This document shows positions 38,493-48,666 of a stretch of 64,000 nt of DNA, one piece after another. Every line of letters starts with the position of its first letter. Positions within the stretch are counted from its first letter, which is position 1. The translations under genes and the position numbers were made by a program. The notes below the pieces were generated by a model. It was not told where the DNA came from. It was given only the letters and a program-made list of their open reading frames with translations, and did no database searches. Source of the DNA: Nakaseomyces glabratus (taxonomy: Eukaryota; Ascomycota; Saccharomycetes; Saccharomycetales; Saccharomycetaceae). Where the stretch lies: positions 1,116,001 through 1,180,000 of the forward strand of contig NC_088962.1 in assembly GCF_010111755.1 (NCBI RefSeq), read 5' to 3'.

Positions 38493-39284
38493 ATGGTACG
38501 TTCATTATTATTTGCATTACTATCTGTTGCTGGGCTTGTTGCTGGTGATGCCGCTGACTTAGTAGGTACATGGTCTTCCAAGTCTAACCAAGTGTTCACT
38601 GGGCCTGGTTTTTACGATCCTATAGACGAGCTACTGATTGAGCCAGCTCTGCCGGGTATCTCTTACTCGTTCACAGAAGACGGTTGGTTTGAAGAGGCAT
38701 CTTACCAAGTATCCGGTAACCCTAAGAACCCTGCTTGTCCGAAGGCATCTTTAATCTACCAACACGGTAAATTTGAACTACTGGACAATGGTACTTTGAT
38801 TTTACACCCTATTGAAGTAGATGGAAGACAGCTTTTCAGTGACCCATGTTCTGATAATGGCATTTCAACCTACACCAGATACAACCAAACTGAGGTATTT
38901 AAAAGTTTTGAGACTTTCATCGATCCTTACCATGGTGTTTACACTTTACAATTATATCAGTTTAATGGCGCTCCACTGCCACCACTATATTTGGCATATA
39001 GACCACCAATGATGCTACCAACAGAGACTTTAAACCCAACTGATGGTAGCACTGGTAGCCATCCAACAGGCTCATCAGAATCAGAATCCCAAGAATCTGA
39101 TGATACTTCTAAGAGGTCTTTACTGAAGAAGAGATCCTTACGTGAGCATGTCAAGAGAAGTTTGGAGAACAGATATAAAACTAATGCTGTCAAGAAGAGC
39201 GATTCCATATTTAACGCTGCTTTTGTATGGTACACTTCATTTTTCTTAGTCGGTGCTGGCTCCCTCATCTTCATTAGCTCTTAA
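38493..39284 (+). CDS. ROT1: ER chaperone Rot1
   Basis: 263 aa, ATG at 38493 (S. cerevisiae 256 aa). Rot1 is an ER-membrane protein needed for protein folding, N- and O-glycosylation and beta-1,6-glucan synthesis. A cleavable signal peptide (1-18), the conserved LVGTWSSKSNQVFTGPGFYDP block (from about 23), N-glycosylation sequons (NGT, NQT) and a C-terminal membrane segment (about 243-261) are visible. The Ser-rich and basic linker at 185-230 is variable. Confidence 0.96.
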   Translation: MVRSLLFALLSVAGLVAGDAADLVGTWSSKSNQVFTGPGFYDPIDELLIEPALPGISYSFTEDGWFEEASYQVSGNPKNPACPKASLIYQHGKFELLDNGTLILHPIEVDGRQLFSDPCSDNGISTYTRYNQTEVFKSFETFIDPYHGVYTLQLYQFNGAPLPPLYLAYRPPMMLPTETLNPTDGSTGSHPTGSSESESQESDDTSKRSLLKKRSLREHVKRSLENRYKTNAVKKSDSIFNAAFVWYTSFFLVGAGSLIFISS

Positions 39285-39826
39285 AAATAGAGAAAGAATA
39301 TCGTAGCGATTTCTTTTATTATTCATTTTTTTGGTGTTTAAAAAATTCATTTCCATGACAGGTTCATATTTTATATTTTTTTTACCTCCCAGATATTTTT
39401 TACTTCAATTTAACATTTACTCTATGTTTTTTTTTTTATTCCCATTGTTATAGTTCCAAAGGTTGTGCATTATCTTTTAATTCGATCATTTTGGGCAATT
39501 TAGGAGGTATTATGTAACACACCCATAGTTAGTAGCAGGGATATGGGTATATCAGTATAAAAACCTTCTTTTAATGTAAAGGTCATTATATTATTATAAT
39601 TTTTATATACATTGTATGAAGTTTATGTTTTTAAGAACTTGGCTTAAACAACTTATTTATCCCAACGCCTGCGCCATGGGTTTTAGATTTAAGTTGCTGT
39701 AACAGTTTATTAATAAATGCGGGTGGAAACCTAGATAATATTACAAACTTCATGATATTATTGTTTCAAAATGTAGTCAATTTCGTTAAAATCATTAGTG
39801 TATCAATGAGCTGCAGGTCCAAATAT
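39285..39826. other. Convergent ROT1/RAD14 intergenic region
   Basis: 542 bp of AT-rich 3' flanking DNA with T-runs. No gene or structured element seen. Confidence 0.6.
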
Positions 39827-40867
39827 CTATAAATCAGACTCTTCCATCTCAAGACCACAATCAATGCACTTCTTTCTCGTGTATGAATGCCCGTCTTCGT
39901 CTTTCCCTGTAGTGACAACCACGCTGAAGTCATGTACATGTTTCATACCATATTTCTTTTCTCGCAGCTTTGTGGTATACTCTTGTGCTCTGGTCTTCAA
40001 TCTCATCTCGGCTATCTTCTTCTGGTATTTCTTCTCTCTTCTAGATGATTTACCTTCTTCACGCCGTTGCCATTCTTGATCCAGGCCTTCTTCACCTCCC
40101 CATTTCTTGAATGCAAACTCTTCAATTTGACAACGCACATATAGCTGCATCCTGGCAAAGGTACCAGAGTGTGGGTTCGGTTTTTCTAGCTTGTAAAATA
40201 GGTCAGGGTCATTCAACTCTGGATCAGTCAGGAAATAGTCTTCTTTGCATTCTGTTTTTGTCAGTAAGGAGTACTTCTCTGGATGATCCTTACTACATTG
40301 CTTGCAAACCTGCAACTTGAACACATCATGCAATACTGGATCCATTTCAATGTTAACATTACACTCGATACATTTCGGTGCCTGAGATATATGTTCAGGA
40401 GGTGGTGCATTCTCGTATAACATCCTTCTTTCCTGCTGCTCCCGCTTCCAATCATCTAATGTCTTTTGCTTCTTGCTGCCAAACTCATCATCGAAGTCAT
40501 CGGAACCACCAACTCTATCCTCTGGGTTGATATACCCACCGTTGAGATTCTTCATTGTGGCGAAGTCATATTCTATATAGTCTTGTTTCCTTATAGAAGG
40601 TCGTATACTGTCCAAAGGTCTCTTATGACTTCTATCTTCGAGCAAAGCTGTACTATCCCGTACCGAATCCGGTGGTGCAGCTGCCTGTAATTTAGCCATA
40701 TCATCCTGTTTGCTCGGAGCGGGAGCAGCTCCACCAGTAGCAGGTTTACCACCTCCCTCAGTCCCGCTACTTGTTCCATTAGAAGATATAATCCCCCGAG
40801 CTTTCAGCCTTTGCAAGGCTAACTTCCTATTGGCCTCTATCCTTGCTTTCTGCTCAGCAGTAACCAT
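39827..40867 (-). CDS. RAD14: DNA damage recognition factor Rad14 (XPA)
   Basis: 346 aa, ATG at 40867 (S. cerevisiae 371 aa). Rad14 binds lesions in nucleotide excision repair with Rad1-Rad10 and TFIIH. The XPA zinc finger uses Cys166, Cys169, Cys188 and Cys191 (CIEC...CKQC), followed by the XPA DNA-binding core with TKTECKEDYFLTDPEL and PHSGTFARMQLY. A C-terminal CIDCG motif is also conserved in the yeast family. Confidence 0.97.
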   Translation of the reverse strand: MVTAEQKARIEANRKLALQRLKARGIISSNGTSSGTEGGGKPATGGAAPAPSKQDDMAKLQAAAPPDSVRDSTALLEDRSHKRPLDSIRPSIRKQDYIEYDFATMKNLNGGYINPEDRVGGSDDFDDEFGSKKQKTLDDWKREQQERRMLYENAPPPEHISQAPKCIECNVNIEMDPVLHDVFKLQVCKQCSKDHPEKYSLLTKTECKEDYFLTDPELNDPDLFYKLEKPNPHSGTFARMQLYVRCQIEEFAFKKWGGEEGLDQEWQRREEGKSSRREKKYQKKIAEMRLKTRAQEYTTKLREKKYGMKHVHDFSVVVTTGKDEDGHSYTRKKCIDCGLEMEESDL

Positions 40868-41338
40868 TATTTGCGTCTATTTACGGCTCACTTTACTAAA
40901 CGCCACCCCACACACACATACAGATAATACTACATACAAGTAACACCATATCAAGAATTTTCTCCTGAAAGTATAGAACTAGCTTTGGAAAAATCATATT
41001 ATAAGAAGCTCATCGCATCACATCCCATCGCAATTAATCATCTTGGAAATTAATCCCATGGAAGAAAATATCATCAACTGCCTCGAGACCCAAACGTCAG
41101 ATTTGCAGAACTAAACGAGCTCGTAATTCTATCGGTTTGAAGATGCCCAATGGGCAAAACAATCCTCGAGACAATTAGCTAAAGCTGAACGACGATGACA
41201 ATGTTAATCCTATATAAACAGTTCATCCACCGAGCATTGACATTACCGTTGGCTTCCAATTGTAGCATTGTTACACTCGTTGTGCCCTTTGGAAAATATT
41301 ACTTTCAACACCCAACAACTATATAACAACAACGGACA
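40868..41338. promoter_or_regulatory. Divergent RAD14/ERG2 promoter with a PAC element
   Basis: 471 bp. GCTCATCGC (41008-41016) is a perfect PAC motif, unexpected beside a repair gene and a sterol gene. No Upc2 sterol element (TCGTATA) is present. No gene. Confidence 0.55.
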
Positions 41339-42013
41339 ATGAAGTTCTTTATCAATCTGCTATTGCTGGTTGCCGGTGTCGGTTACCTTTTGAACTCTTT
41401 GTATGACAGTTGGTTACCACGCAACTACATCTTTGATCCAAAGACCTTGAATGAAATTTGCAATGGTGTACTTGCCAAACACAACGGCAGCGATGCTAGT
41501 GCCTCTACAGAATCTCTTCTAATCGACGTCAGAGACGCATTGGCTAAGCACTACGGTGATGAATACATTAACGAGTACACCAGAGATGCTTGGGTCTTCA
41601 ACAACGCTGGTGGTGCCATGGGTCAAATGATTATTTTGCATGCTTCCATTTCTGAATATGTCATCCTATTTGGTACCGCAGTTGGCACTGAGGGTCACAC
41701 TGGTGTCCATTTTGCTGATGATTACTTCACCATCTTGAAGGGTGTTCAACGTGCTGCATTGCCTTGGGAAGCTGATCCAGAGGAATACTTCCCAGGTATG
41801 ACCCATCATCTACAAAAGGGCTACGCAAAGCAATACGCTATGGATCAAAACTCCTTCGCACTAGAATTGGCTCAAGGTTGGATCCCATGCATGTTGCCAT
41901 TCGGTTTCCTAGACACGTTCTCCTCCACTTTGGATTTGTACACCTTGGGTAAGACCATCTACTTGACTGCCAAGGATATGATTAAGAACTTGGTCCAAAA
42001 CCAAAAGTTCTAA
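41339..42013 (+). CDS. ERG2: C-8 sterol isomerase Erg2
   Basis: 224 aa, ATG at 41339 (S. cerevisiae 222 aa). Erg2 moves the C8-C9 double bond of fecosterol to give episterol in ergosterol synthesis, in the ER; it is the target of morpholines. The N-terminal membrane segment (3-20) and the sigma-1-receptor-like beta barrel with [18 protein letters not shown] (about 118-135) and the C-terminal amphipathic region are intact. Biased codons suggest strong expression. Confidence 0.98.
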   Translation: MKFFINLLLLVAGVGYLLNSLYDSWLPRNYIFDPKTLNEICNGVLAKHNGSDASASTESLLIDVRDALAKHYGDEYINEYTRDAWVFNNAGGAMGQMIILHASISEYVILFGTAVGTEGHTGVHFADDYFTILKGVQRAALPWEADPEEYFPGMTHHLQKGYAKQYAMDQNSFALELAQGWIPCMLPFGFLDTFSSTLDLYTLGKTIYLTAKDMIKNLVQNQKF

Positions 42014-42323
42014 TCTAGCCTTATGTATTTATTATTCTAAATATCTAAATACGCATTACATTTATGGGAGATAGCCTCTCCAGTGTAAGATTATATTTCC
42101 ATTGCATCAACGCATATGTATATATTACCAAATTAATCAGAAATAATAATTCAAGGATAGACTCTAAGGCTATACTTCATCATCTTGAAATATACTAATG
42201 ACTATGAGATTAGCTTTGTCATTATAGAGTAGGGTGGGAAATATTATGGAATATTAAATGCTAGTAATATATAGTAACAAAGTTGGCGAATGTACATAAT
42301 TGGGTATTCAGTCTTAGAACCAG
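42014..42323. other. Convergent ERG2/INP1 intergenic region
   Basis: 310 bp. In S. cerevisiae TOM40 (YMR203W) lies between these genes; I see no trace of it here. Confidence 0.7.
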
Positions 42324-43352
42324 CTAAGAAAATCTACCTTCATGTTCCGGAAATAGAGACATCGATCTTCTAATCATACTTCTTCTGTGGCTAAATTGAG
42401 GAACAGAAGAATATCTTCTACTCCCGTTACTGTTAATTCTGCCCATTGTCCTCTGAAAGACTTCCGTTAAATCAGTGGGCACATCATATTCGAAAGACGA
42501 TGTTGGCTCCTGCTCAATTGGATCCTCCAATAGATAGTCTAACTCCTCCGCTTCATCATCGTCATTCTCCGTTGCAGTCTGTACCTTTTCCTTAATTTGG
42601 TCTAAAGTGTTAACATTATTTGGTGGAGTCTTATTTGATTTCAGTGAGGCCAATTTGGTTATGTTTTCATCGATAAATATGCACACTGATGATATTATAC
42701 TTTCAAACTCATCGGTTATTTTAAGTAGCTCATCATGTAACTGGCCGTTGATCTGCAAAAACTCAATTTGCCAATACCTCTCGGGATTTGAGAAGGTTAT
42801 TAGATATTTGAAGTTTTCATTTCGAAGTTTAGTTATCTTCAATTTCGGTAATATTGGATGCACAATTTGGCCACCTCTTCCTAACGATATGTAGTTCATA
42901 GTCTGCTCCTTCCGATCAAGAGCAGCTGGAGTTTTTATCTGATATAGCTCTAAGACACCTTTGCCAATCAGCATCTGGGGTTTCAAGTTGGTAACTTCAG
43001 AATCATATTCATTACACATTACCACCGTTCCAGAAGAATTCAGTGACGACATAGACGATTTCCTAGAGTTATTGCCGTTCCTGACATAGTTGAAAACTTG
43101 TACGTTATTATACTTGAAAAGTGCAACTCGTTGGGCAGATAATCTTTTAGAACCATTTACTTTGCGTGTAATACCATTGCGTCTCTCACTATTGCTTTTT
43201 ATTGGACTGCCTGATTTATCATTTAGTGTACTAACCTTCTTCTCTGAATTAGTTCGCTTTGTTGTTTTCAGTTTCAAAGTATCTTTTATAGATTGCATCA
43301 ACGGATACTGTGGTTTACCTTCTGTCCTCGTCCGCTGCTTAACTGTGCTCAT
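42324..43352 (-). CDS. INP1: Peroxisome inheritance protein Inp1
   Basis: 342 aa, ATG at 43352; S. cerevisiae Inp1 is 420 aa. Inp1 tethers peroxisomes to the mother-cell cortex through Pex3 and the plasma membrane. Conserved blocks are a basic N-terminus, KRLSAQRVALFKYNNVQVFN (about 69-88), the MNYISLGRGGQIVHPILPKL motif (about 150-169) and FSNPERYWQIEFLQI. The C-terminal half is acidic, then Ser/Arg-rich. The shorter length comes from fewer low-complexity spacers. Confidence 0.93.
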   Translation of the reverse strand: MSTVKQRTRTEGKPQYPLMQSIKDTLKLKTTKRTNSEKKVSTLNDKSGSPIKSNSERRNGITRKVNGSKRLSAQRVALFKYNNVQVFNYVRNGNNSRKSSMSSLNSSGTVVMCNEYDSEVTNLKPQMLIGKGVLELYQIKTPAALDRKEQTMNYISLGRGGQIVHPILPKLKITKLRNENFKYLITFSNPERYWQIEFLQINGQLHDELLKITDEFESIISSVCIFIDENITKLASLKSNKTPPNNVNTLDQIKEKVQTATENDDDEAEELDYLLEDPIEQEPTSSFEYDVPTDLTEVFQRTMGRINSNGSRRYSSVPQFSHRRSMIRRSMSLFPEHEGRFS

Positions 43353-44178
43353 TTGGATATGGAAAATCAGTCAAAGTTTTCAGTATAAACAAACCATCAA
43401 AATGCTACGACGACTGCAGGAACTGCCTTAAAATGTAGAAAAATTGTATGATATCCTAGCACAAGTTAACTGTAGAACTGCTGATACTTCAAACTATAGG
43501 AAATAGAGCTAGCTTGCTGCTTACTGTTGTTATTTGGCTCTACTGGAATTCATGTGTTATTTAAGGTACACGCTATTTTTTCGAAGGCTCTGGCAGTTAA
43601 AGGCCGAAAATCCTTCGGGATGACAAAATATATCGAAATAGTACTTTCGACAAGGTAGATTTATGAGCATTGAGCTATGGTGCCATCTCATTCATTCTGG
43701 GCATTAATTGCTATTTTAAGCAGGGTGTAATCCATTTGCGATGTAGCAGAAATTTAAATTTTAATATAATAGAGTCTTTAATTTATCATTGATTCTATAT
43801 CACATATTATAAATATACATAAATGGAAGGCAATAGTGAAGGTATATCCTACTGGCTTCACTTCCTAGACTAAGTCTATGGGAAGTGAAGAAAATTCGGT
43901 TAATGTGAATTCAAAAGGTAATCATGTATTCTGGCTATTGTCTCCAAGGTAATAAAGTGTAAAATGAAAAAAAAATAATGGGAAAAGTGTAATATGAGTA
44001 AAAAAAGTTTATCATCGTAATCTTTGTACATCTTTACATGTCATGTACAAGATTGGCTGCAAAAAGTATATGAATTAAAAATTATCTATTTCGAGAAAGA
44101 AAACGGCATGAAAGCAAAATTGATTAAGCAATAATTAGAAGAGCAAAGCAATAATAAAAAAGTTTATGCATGAAACTT
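43353..44178. other. INP1 promoter and PFK2 3' flank
   Basis: 826 bp, AT-rich, no gene. It contains the strong inverted repeat described separately at 43856-43890. Confidence 0.6.
43856..43890. repeat. 35-bp near-perfect inverted repeat (hairpin/cruciform)
   Basis: CTTCACTTCC (43856-43865) pairs with GGAAGTGAAG (43881-43890), and the inner TAGACT pairs with AGTCTA around one A. Sixteen base pairs form, with a 2-nt TG bulge. It lies 290 bp past the PFK2 stop and 500 bp upstream of INP1. Confidence 0.9.
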
Positions 44179-47094
44179 CTAATCAACTCTCTTTCTGCCA
44201 ACCAAGTGGTCAGCAATAGCTCTGGCGTTTTGCCAGTGAATGACCTTTGGCATTCTCTTACCGACTTCAGTTTCGAAATCATATAGTTGTCTGATAGAGG
44301 AGAAGACAATTTGAGAACCCTTGACACCCAATACAGTGGCAGTAGATTCAACATCCTTGTCATCAGCAACAAATACATCGTTGGCAGCACGGGCGTTAGC
44401 AATAACAGATTGTTGTTCTTCAATGAAGTCAACAGCTCTGATAGCGAATCTAGTAGCTCTAGTTCTGTCAATTGGAGATGGTAGACCACCTTGTTGGACG
44501 TGACCTGGGTAAGCAGCCTTGGCATCGAATCTGCCGTTAGCTTCAGCGGTGATAACTTCAGCCAACTTCTCAGCAGTCAAAGCCTTAGAAGCATTAGTAG
44601 ATTTCAAGATCAACTTACCGAAACCTTCTCTACCTTGAGCAACTTCAAAAGCTTCAGCTAAGTATTCGATATCTTGAGACAATTGTTCTAGAGAAATACC
44701 TTCTTCTGGGACATAGGAAACTTGAGCACCGACAGCCAAAGCAGCGTAAGTGGCCAGGTAACCGGAGTTACCACCTTGAACATCAACAACAAAAGCTCTA
44801 CCTCTGGTAGATGAAGCAGATTGCTTAACAATGTCACAGTATTCCATTAGAGCGTTCAAAGCAGTGTCAGAACCTAGGGAGTATTCAGTACCTGGAACGT
44901 TGTTGGATAGGGTAGCTGGAATCAAAACCATTGGGATTCTGAAAGCTGGGTAGGTTTCTCTAGCTCTTTCCAATTGGTGTAGAGATTCGAAAGCCTCGAA
45001 ACCACCGACTAGGATCAAACCATCGAATTGGTACTTTTGGAAGTAGTAAGCGACCATACCTAGATCAGCTTCTTCTGGGGTGACTCTGTTGGTACCGATT
45101 TCAGAACCACCACGGGATTGCCATCCCAGCATATCTTGCCATTTTAGGGAGCGAACACTTTCATGTCTAGCCAAACCGGAGAAACCGTTGTAGATGGCGT
45201 ATGGTTTGTGACCTTGGGACATACAGTAGGTAGCCATAGAGTAGACGGCAGAGTTGATACCACCAGCTGGTGCACCGACATTGACGATGGCGATCTTCAA
45301 TCTCTTGTCTTCACTCAACTTTGGTTCATTATGGTCAGCAGAGTTAATGGCCATGAAGTTCTTCATGTGCTCGATGAACTCAGTGTCTCTTAGAGACATA
45401 GCCTTCTTGAAGTCCTTGGCTTGGATAGCATCTGCAACAGACTTGGTCAACTTGACAGATTCAACCAAAGGTTTACGAGTGATCTTGTTTTCGTTAATGG
45501 CAATCAATGGAGATTGAGTGTCTGGCTTACTTTCCAAGACAGCATTAACAGCTTCAATACCTTGTAGAGTGGCCAAGATACGGTCGTAAGCGACAGCGGT
45601 ACCACCTCTTTGAACGTGACCTAGAGTTGTGATTCTGGTGTCTAGACCTAATCTGTCACAAAGAACCTTGTGAACATCACTTGGAGAAATTGGAGTTAGA
45701 TCGTTAGCGATAGCACCTTCGGCAACAATAACGATGGTGGTTCTCTTACCTCTGGATCTGTGCTTGGCGACAATGTCACACATTTGATCTTGCCATTCGG
45801 AAGAAGTAGCTGGCTTTTCTGGAATGAAGATGTAGTCAGCGGAAGTGGCGATACCAGCCAATAGAGCTAACCAACCACAGTTTCTACCCATGACTTCGAC
45901 AACGAAAGCTCTGGAGTGGGAGTTAGCAGTGGCTTCAACGTAGTCGATAGCGGTACAGATTCTGTCCAAGGCAGAGTAAGCACCGATGGTAGCATCAGTG
46001 GTAGACATATCGTTATCGATGGAACCAACAGTACCACAGATGTTCAAGTGCTTGTATCTTTCGTATTGGTCGTTGTCAATTCTGTTTTCCTTTAGAAGTT
46101 CGTCGATCAAAGATGGCCATTCGGATCTGAACAAGTCAGCACCAGTCAAGGAACCATCACCACCACAAACAATCAAAGCATCGACACCGGCTTCGATCAA
46201 GTGTTGGGCACCTAACAGACGACCCTTTCTTTCTCTGAATTCCATACAACGGGCAGTACCGATGTTGGTACCACCTTGAGTGGACCAGCCTCTGACATCT
46301 TCCCAGCTGAATTCCTTGATGTATTCTGGACCACCACGGACCAAACCTTCGTAACCTTCCATGACGACGAATGCACGACAGCCCTTGAATAGAGCAGAAC
46401 GGACAATAGCACGGACGTTGGAGTTCATACCTGGAGCATCACCACCAGAGGTCATAACGGCAATGGCCTTCTTGGACTCTGGAGTGACTCTAGTAGCCTT
46501 AGTTGGCAAGGATGGGTAGTGGTCGGTTGTCTTCATACAGTAGGACAAGTCTGTGAATGATTGGACCTTGGATGGCAAGGCAGATGGTACATTAGAGGCC
46601 AAAGCAGATGGTGGGACGGTGGTGACATCAGCTTGTGGCTTGGTTGGTCTGGTGGAGGCGGCGTTCTTTGTGCAAGTAACACCGACAACGTTACCCAATG
46701 GGTCGATGGTAAAAAGTTGCATTGGTTGCAAAGTGGTTGGGTATGCTTGGATAGGGAAGTTGTTTGCAATCAAAGACTTTTGGATGGATTGGATGTCGAC
46801 AATGTTGAAGACAAGAGAGTCCTTGACTTGGGCTCTCCAGTCCTGCTTCTTGGACATCTCAGACAACTTGGTGACTCTGTGCATAGCAGCCTGGTTCTTG
46901 GAGCTGTCCTCCTCTAGGACAATCTTCAAACAGACAGAAGAGTTATACAGAGTAGCCTCATTGGCGTTCTTGTCGTTCAACTTCATCAAGGACAAGAAGT
47001 TCTTGTAAAATTCCACAGCATTCTTGAAAGACTCTTGGGAGTGAGCCACTAGCGTGGTATAAGAAGTACCATTAACAAGAGCTTCCGCAGTCAT
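44179..47094 (-). CDS. PFK2: 6-phosphofructokinase beta subunit
   Basis: 971 aa, ATG at 47094 (S. cerevisiae Pfk2 959 aa). It forms the hetero-octameric ATP-PFK of glycolysis. Residues 1-195 are the fungal glyoxalase-like N-terminal domain. The first PFK half has GGDAPGMN (217-224), GGDGSLTGAD (311-320) and catalytic GSIDND (Asp360, Asp362). The second half is regulatory; the matching segment reads ATLSNN, so it lacks the catalytic Asp pair. The ending RKRVD and the NGTSYTTLVAHS start align better with Pfk2 than Pfk1. Very strong codon bias. Confidence 0.99.
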   Translation of the reverse strand: MTAEALVNGTSYTTLVAHSQESFKNAVEFYKNFLSLMKLNDKNANEATLYNSSVCLKIVLEEDSSKNQAAMHRVTKLSEMSKKQDWRAQVKDSLVFNIVDIQSIQKSLIANNFPIQAYPTTLQPMQLFTIDPLGNVVGVTCTKNAASTRPTKPQADVTTVPPSALASNVPSALPSKVQSFTDLSYCMKTTDHYPSLPTKATRVTPESKKAIAVMTSGGDAPGMNSNVRAIVRSALFKGCRAFVVMEGYEGLVRGGPEYIKEFSWEDVRGWSTQGGTNIGTARCMEFRERKGRLLGAQHLIEAGVDALIVCGGDGSLTGADLFRSEWPSLIDELLKENRIDNDQYERYKHLNICGTVGSIDNDMSTTDATIGAYSALDRICTAIDYVEATANSHSRAFVVEVMGRNCGWLALLAGIATSADYIFIPEKPATSSEWQDQMCDIVAKHRSRGKRTTIVIVAEGAIANDLTPISPSDVHKVLCDRLGLDTRITTLGHVQRGGTAVAYDRILATLQGIEAVNAVLESKPDTQSPLIAINENKITRKPLVESVKLTKSVADAIQAKDFKKAMSLRDTEFIEHMKNFMAINSADHNEPKLSEDKRLKIAIVNVGAPAGGINSAVYSMATYCMSQGHKPYAIYNGFSGLARHESVRSLKWQDMLGWQSRGGSEIGTNRVTPEEADLGMVAYYFQKYQFDGLILVGGFEAFESLHQLERARETYPAFRIPMVLIPATLSNNVPGTEYSLGSDTALNALMEYCDIVKQSASSTRGRAFVVDVQGGNSGYLATYAALAVGAQVSYVPEEGISLEQLSQDIEYLAEAFEVAQGREGFGKLILKSTNASKALTAEKLAEVITAEANGRFDAKAAYPGHVQQGGLPSPIDRTRATRFAIRAVDFIEEQQSVIANARAANDVFVADDKDVESTATVLGVKGSQIVFSSIRQLYDFETEVGKRMPKVIHWQNARAIADHLVGRKRVD

Positions 47095-47688
47095 ATTATG
47101 TTATCTTTTTTTTTGTTATGTTTGTAATTCAAAAAAAAAAGAAGTATTTTTTTTCCAGTTGTTGTTATTGTTCTAAAATAAATTTTCTCGTTTTGTAGTT
47201 TCCAATTATCCTTTCTACTATTTTATTCCCAATATTTCAACTAACACTCTCTTATTCAATTGTATTTCCAGGTACTTGTAACCTTTTTTTTTTCCAGGAC
47301 TTCCTTTTCCTTAGAGTCTATGTTTATATAAACCTTTAAAAAAGAATTGCTTTGAATACAGAATTATTTATTTAAATTATTTTTTTTTTCTTTGAGTTCA
47401 TTGTTGGTTTTTGTTTTTTTGATTTTTTCAATATTTGAATGGAAAATTTTTCATTTCTTTTTCCACTTTCTATGGCTTCCATCTCTTGGTACATCCAATA
47501 ACAATGGGATTGGAGGGGGAACCACTCTACTAACCAAAAAATTACGCAAAACAACTATATCATGGGCATTGATTGCTATCTTGTCGATGAGTTCATTTGA
47601 AAATAGTTTTTCAATAATTTTTTTTCACTTTCTGCTCTTCACAGTGGGAAGGGGTCCATTCCACCTTTCCCTTTGAATATTGGGTCCC

Positions 47689-47736
47689 GTGAGTGTGTCT
47701 GTGAGTCTCTCTGCGAGTGTCTCTGTGAGTCTCTCT
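47689..47736 (+). repeat. 12-bp minisatellite, four units
   Basis: Four imperfect units of GTGAGTCTCTCT (first and third carry G/C variants), immediately upstream region of PFK2. Confidence 0.9.
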
Positions 47737-47899
47737 GTGGTTGTTCCGGGTTAGCACTGTAACTTCCGTATAACCGGAAAAACTTTCCTTCTTTTTTTCC
47801 GTATTTCTTTCTTTTTCATTCTCTTGTTCCAGTCCCACGGTGCCATCTGAAGGAAGTGGGTCCGGATGGAAAAACACTTGACTTGTGAGAAGTGATTCT

Positions 47900-47944
47900 A
47901 CTGCTTCTACTGCGTCAACTGTGTCAACTGCGTCAGCTGCAGGA
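47900..47944 (+). repeat. 9-bp minisatellite, five units
   Basis: Five imperfect units of ACTGCGTCA: copies two and four are identical, the others differ at one to four positions. Confidence 0.9.
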
Positions 47945-48666
47945 AAATCTACATCCTTCACACAGAAGAAGGGCTGCGTGAGTCTTGGCTAGAGACAATG
48001 GGGATATACCAATTCCATACGGAACAACTCACACGATACCACGTAGAAAGAGAGTACTTTTCTTCATAAACAACCACGATCGTGTAAGGACTTGCGCACA
48101 ACGCTGCAGAGTGCCCAACTGGGTATCCATCTCCATGGGTGTTCTCTCGAGCCTCCCAGACTACGTCATCTGGTTCATCCGGTTCTTCTGGTGGTTTCCT
48201 ACAACACCTTCTGTAACTTGCTAACTTGTAACTTGTACGGGAGGTTGTCTGGTGGTGAAGTCCACAGCAGTCCACAGCAGCAACGGGTCACACACAGTGA
48301 GACATTAAAATCGCTAGTGGCATCCCAAATTCAATAGGGCCTCTTCTCCGGTTTTATGCTTCCTTCCCCGGCTCTTATCTCTCTAGTGATTGGCATGGGG
48401 GGGAAAAGTTAAAAGTGGGAAGAAGAAGCCAGGGTGTGTGGGTGTTATTGAGGGTTTGGGGGAGGATCATTGGCATTGGAAGATCCTACGACGGGGGTAG
48501 TCACATGGTTCTTACAGTATTGCCGGGGTCGTGAAGTGGGTGAAGAGCATTGGGTTGTAAGGCATAATACAATACTTTATCTAATATATTCTTCTATTCA
48601 ATTATATACAAAATGAACAATAATAACAACAAAAAATAAAAGCAACTCTTAATATACAGCGAAGCT

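Larger units (their letters stand above)
47095..48666. promoter_or_regulatory. PFK2 promoter region
   Basis: 1.6 kb. TGTGTGGGTGT (48435-48445) matches the Rap1 consensus (ACACCCACACA), and two overlapping CTTCC Gcr1-type boxes lie at 48359-48367, about 70 bp away and about 1.3 kb from the PFK2 ATG. Rap1 plus CTTCC is the usual glycolytic UAS pairing in S. cerevisiae. The remainder has T-rich tracts and two minisatellites. A 116-codon minus-strand frame (47611-47961) has no ATG start and is not called. Confidence 0.5.

Noticed and set aside
47528..47534. TACTAAC as an intron branch point
   Set aside because: No GTATGT donor at a suitable distance and no exons that would join into a recognisable protein.
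47611..47961. 116-codon minus-strand frame as a gene
   Set aside because: No ATG start, repeat-driven composition, inside the PFK2 promoter.
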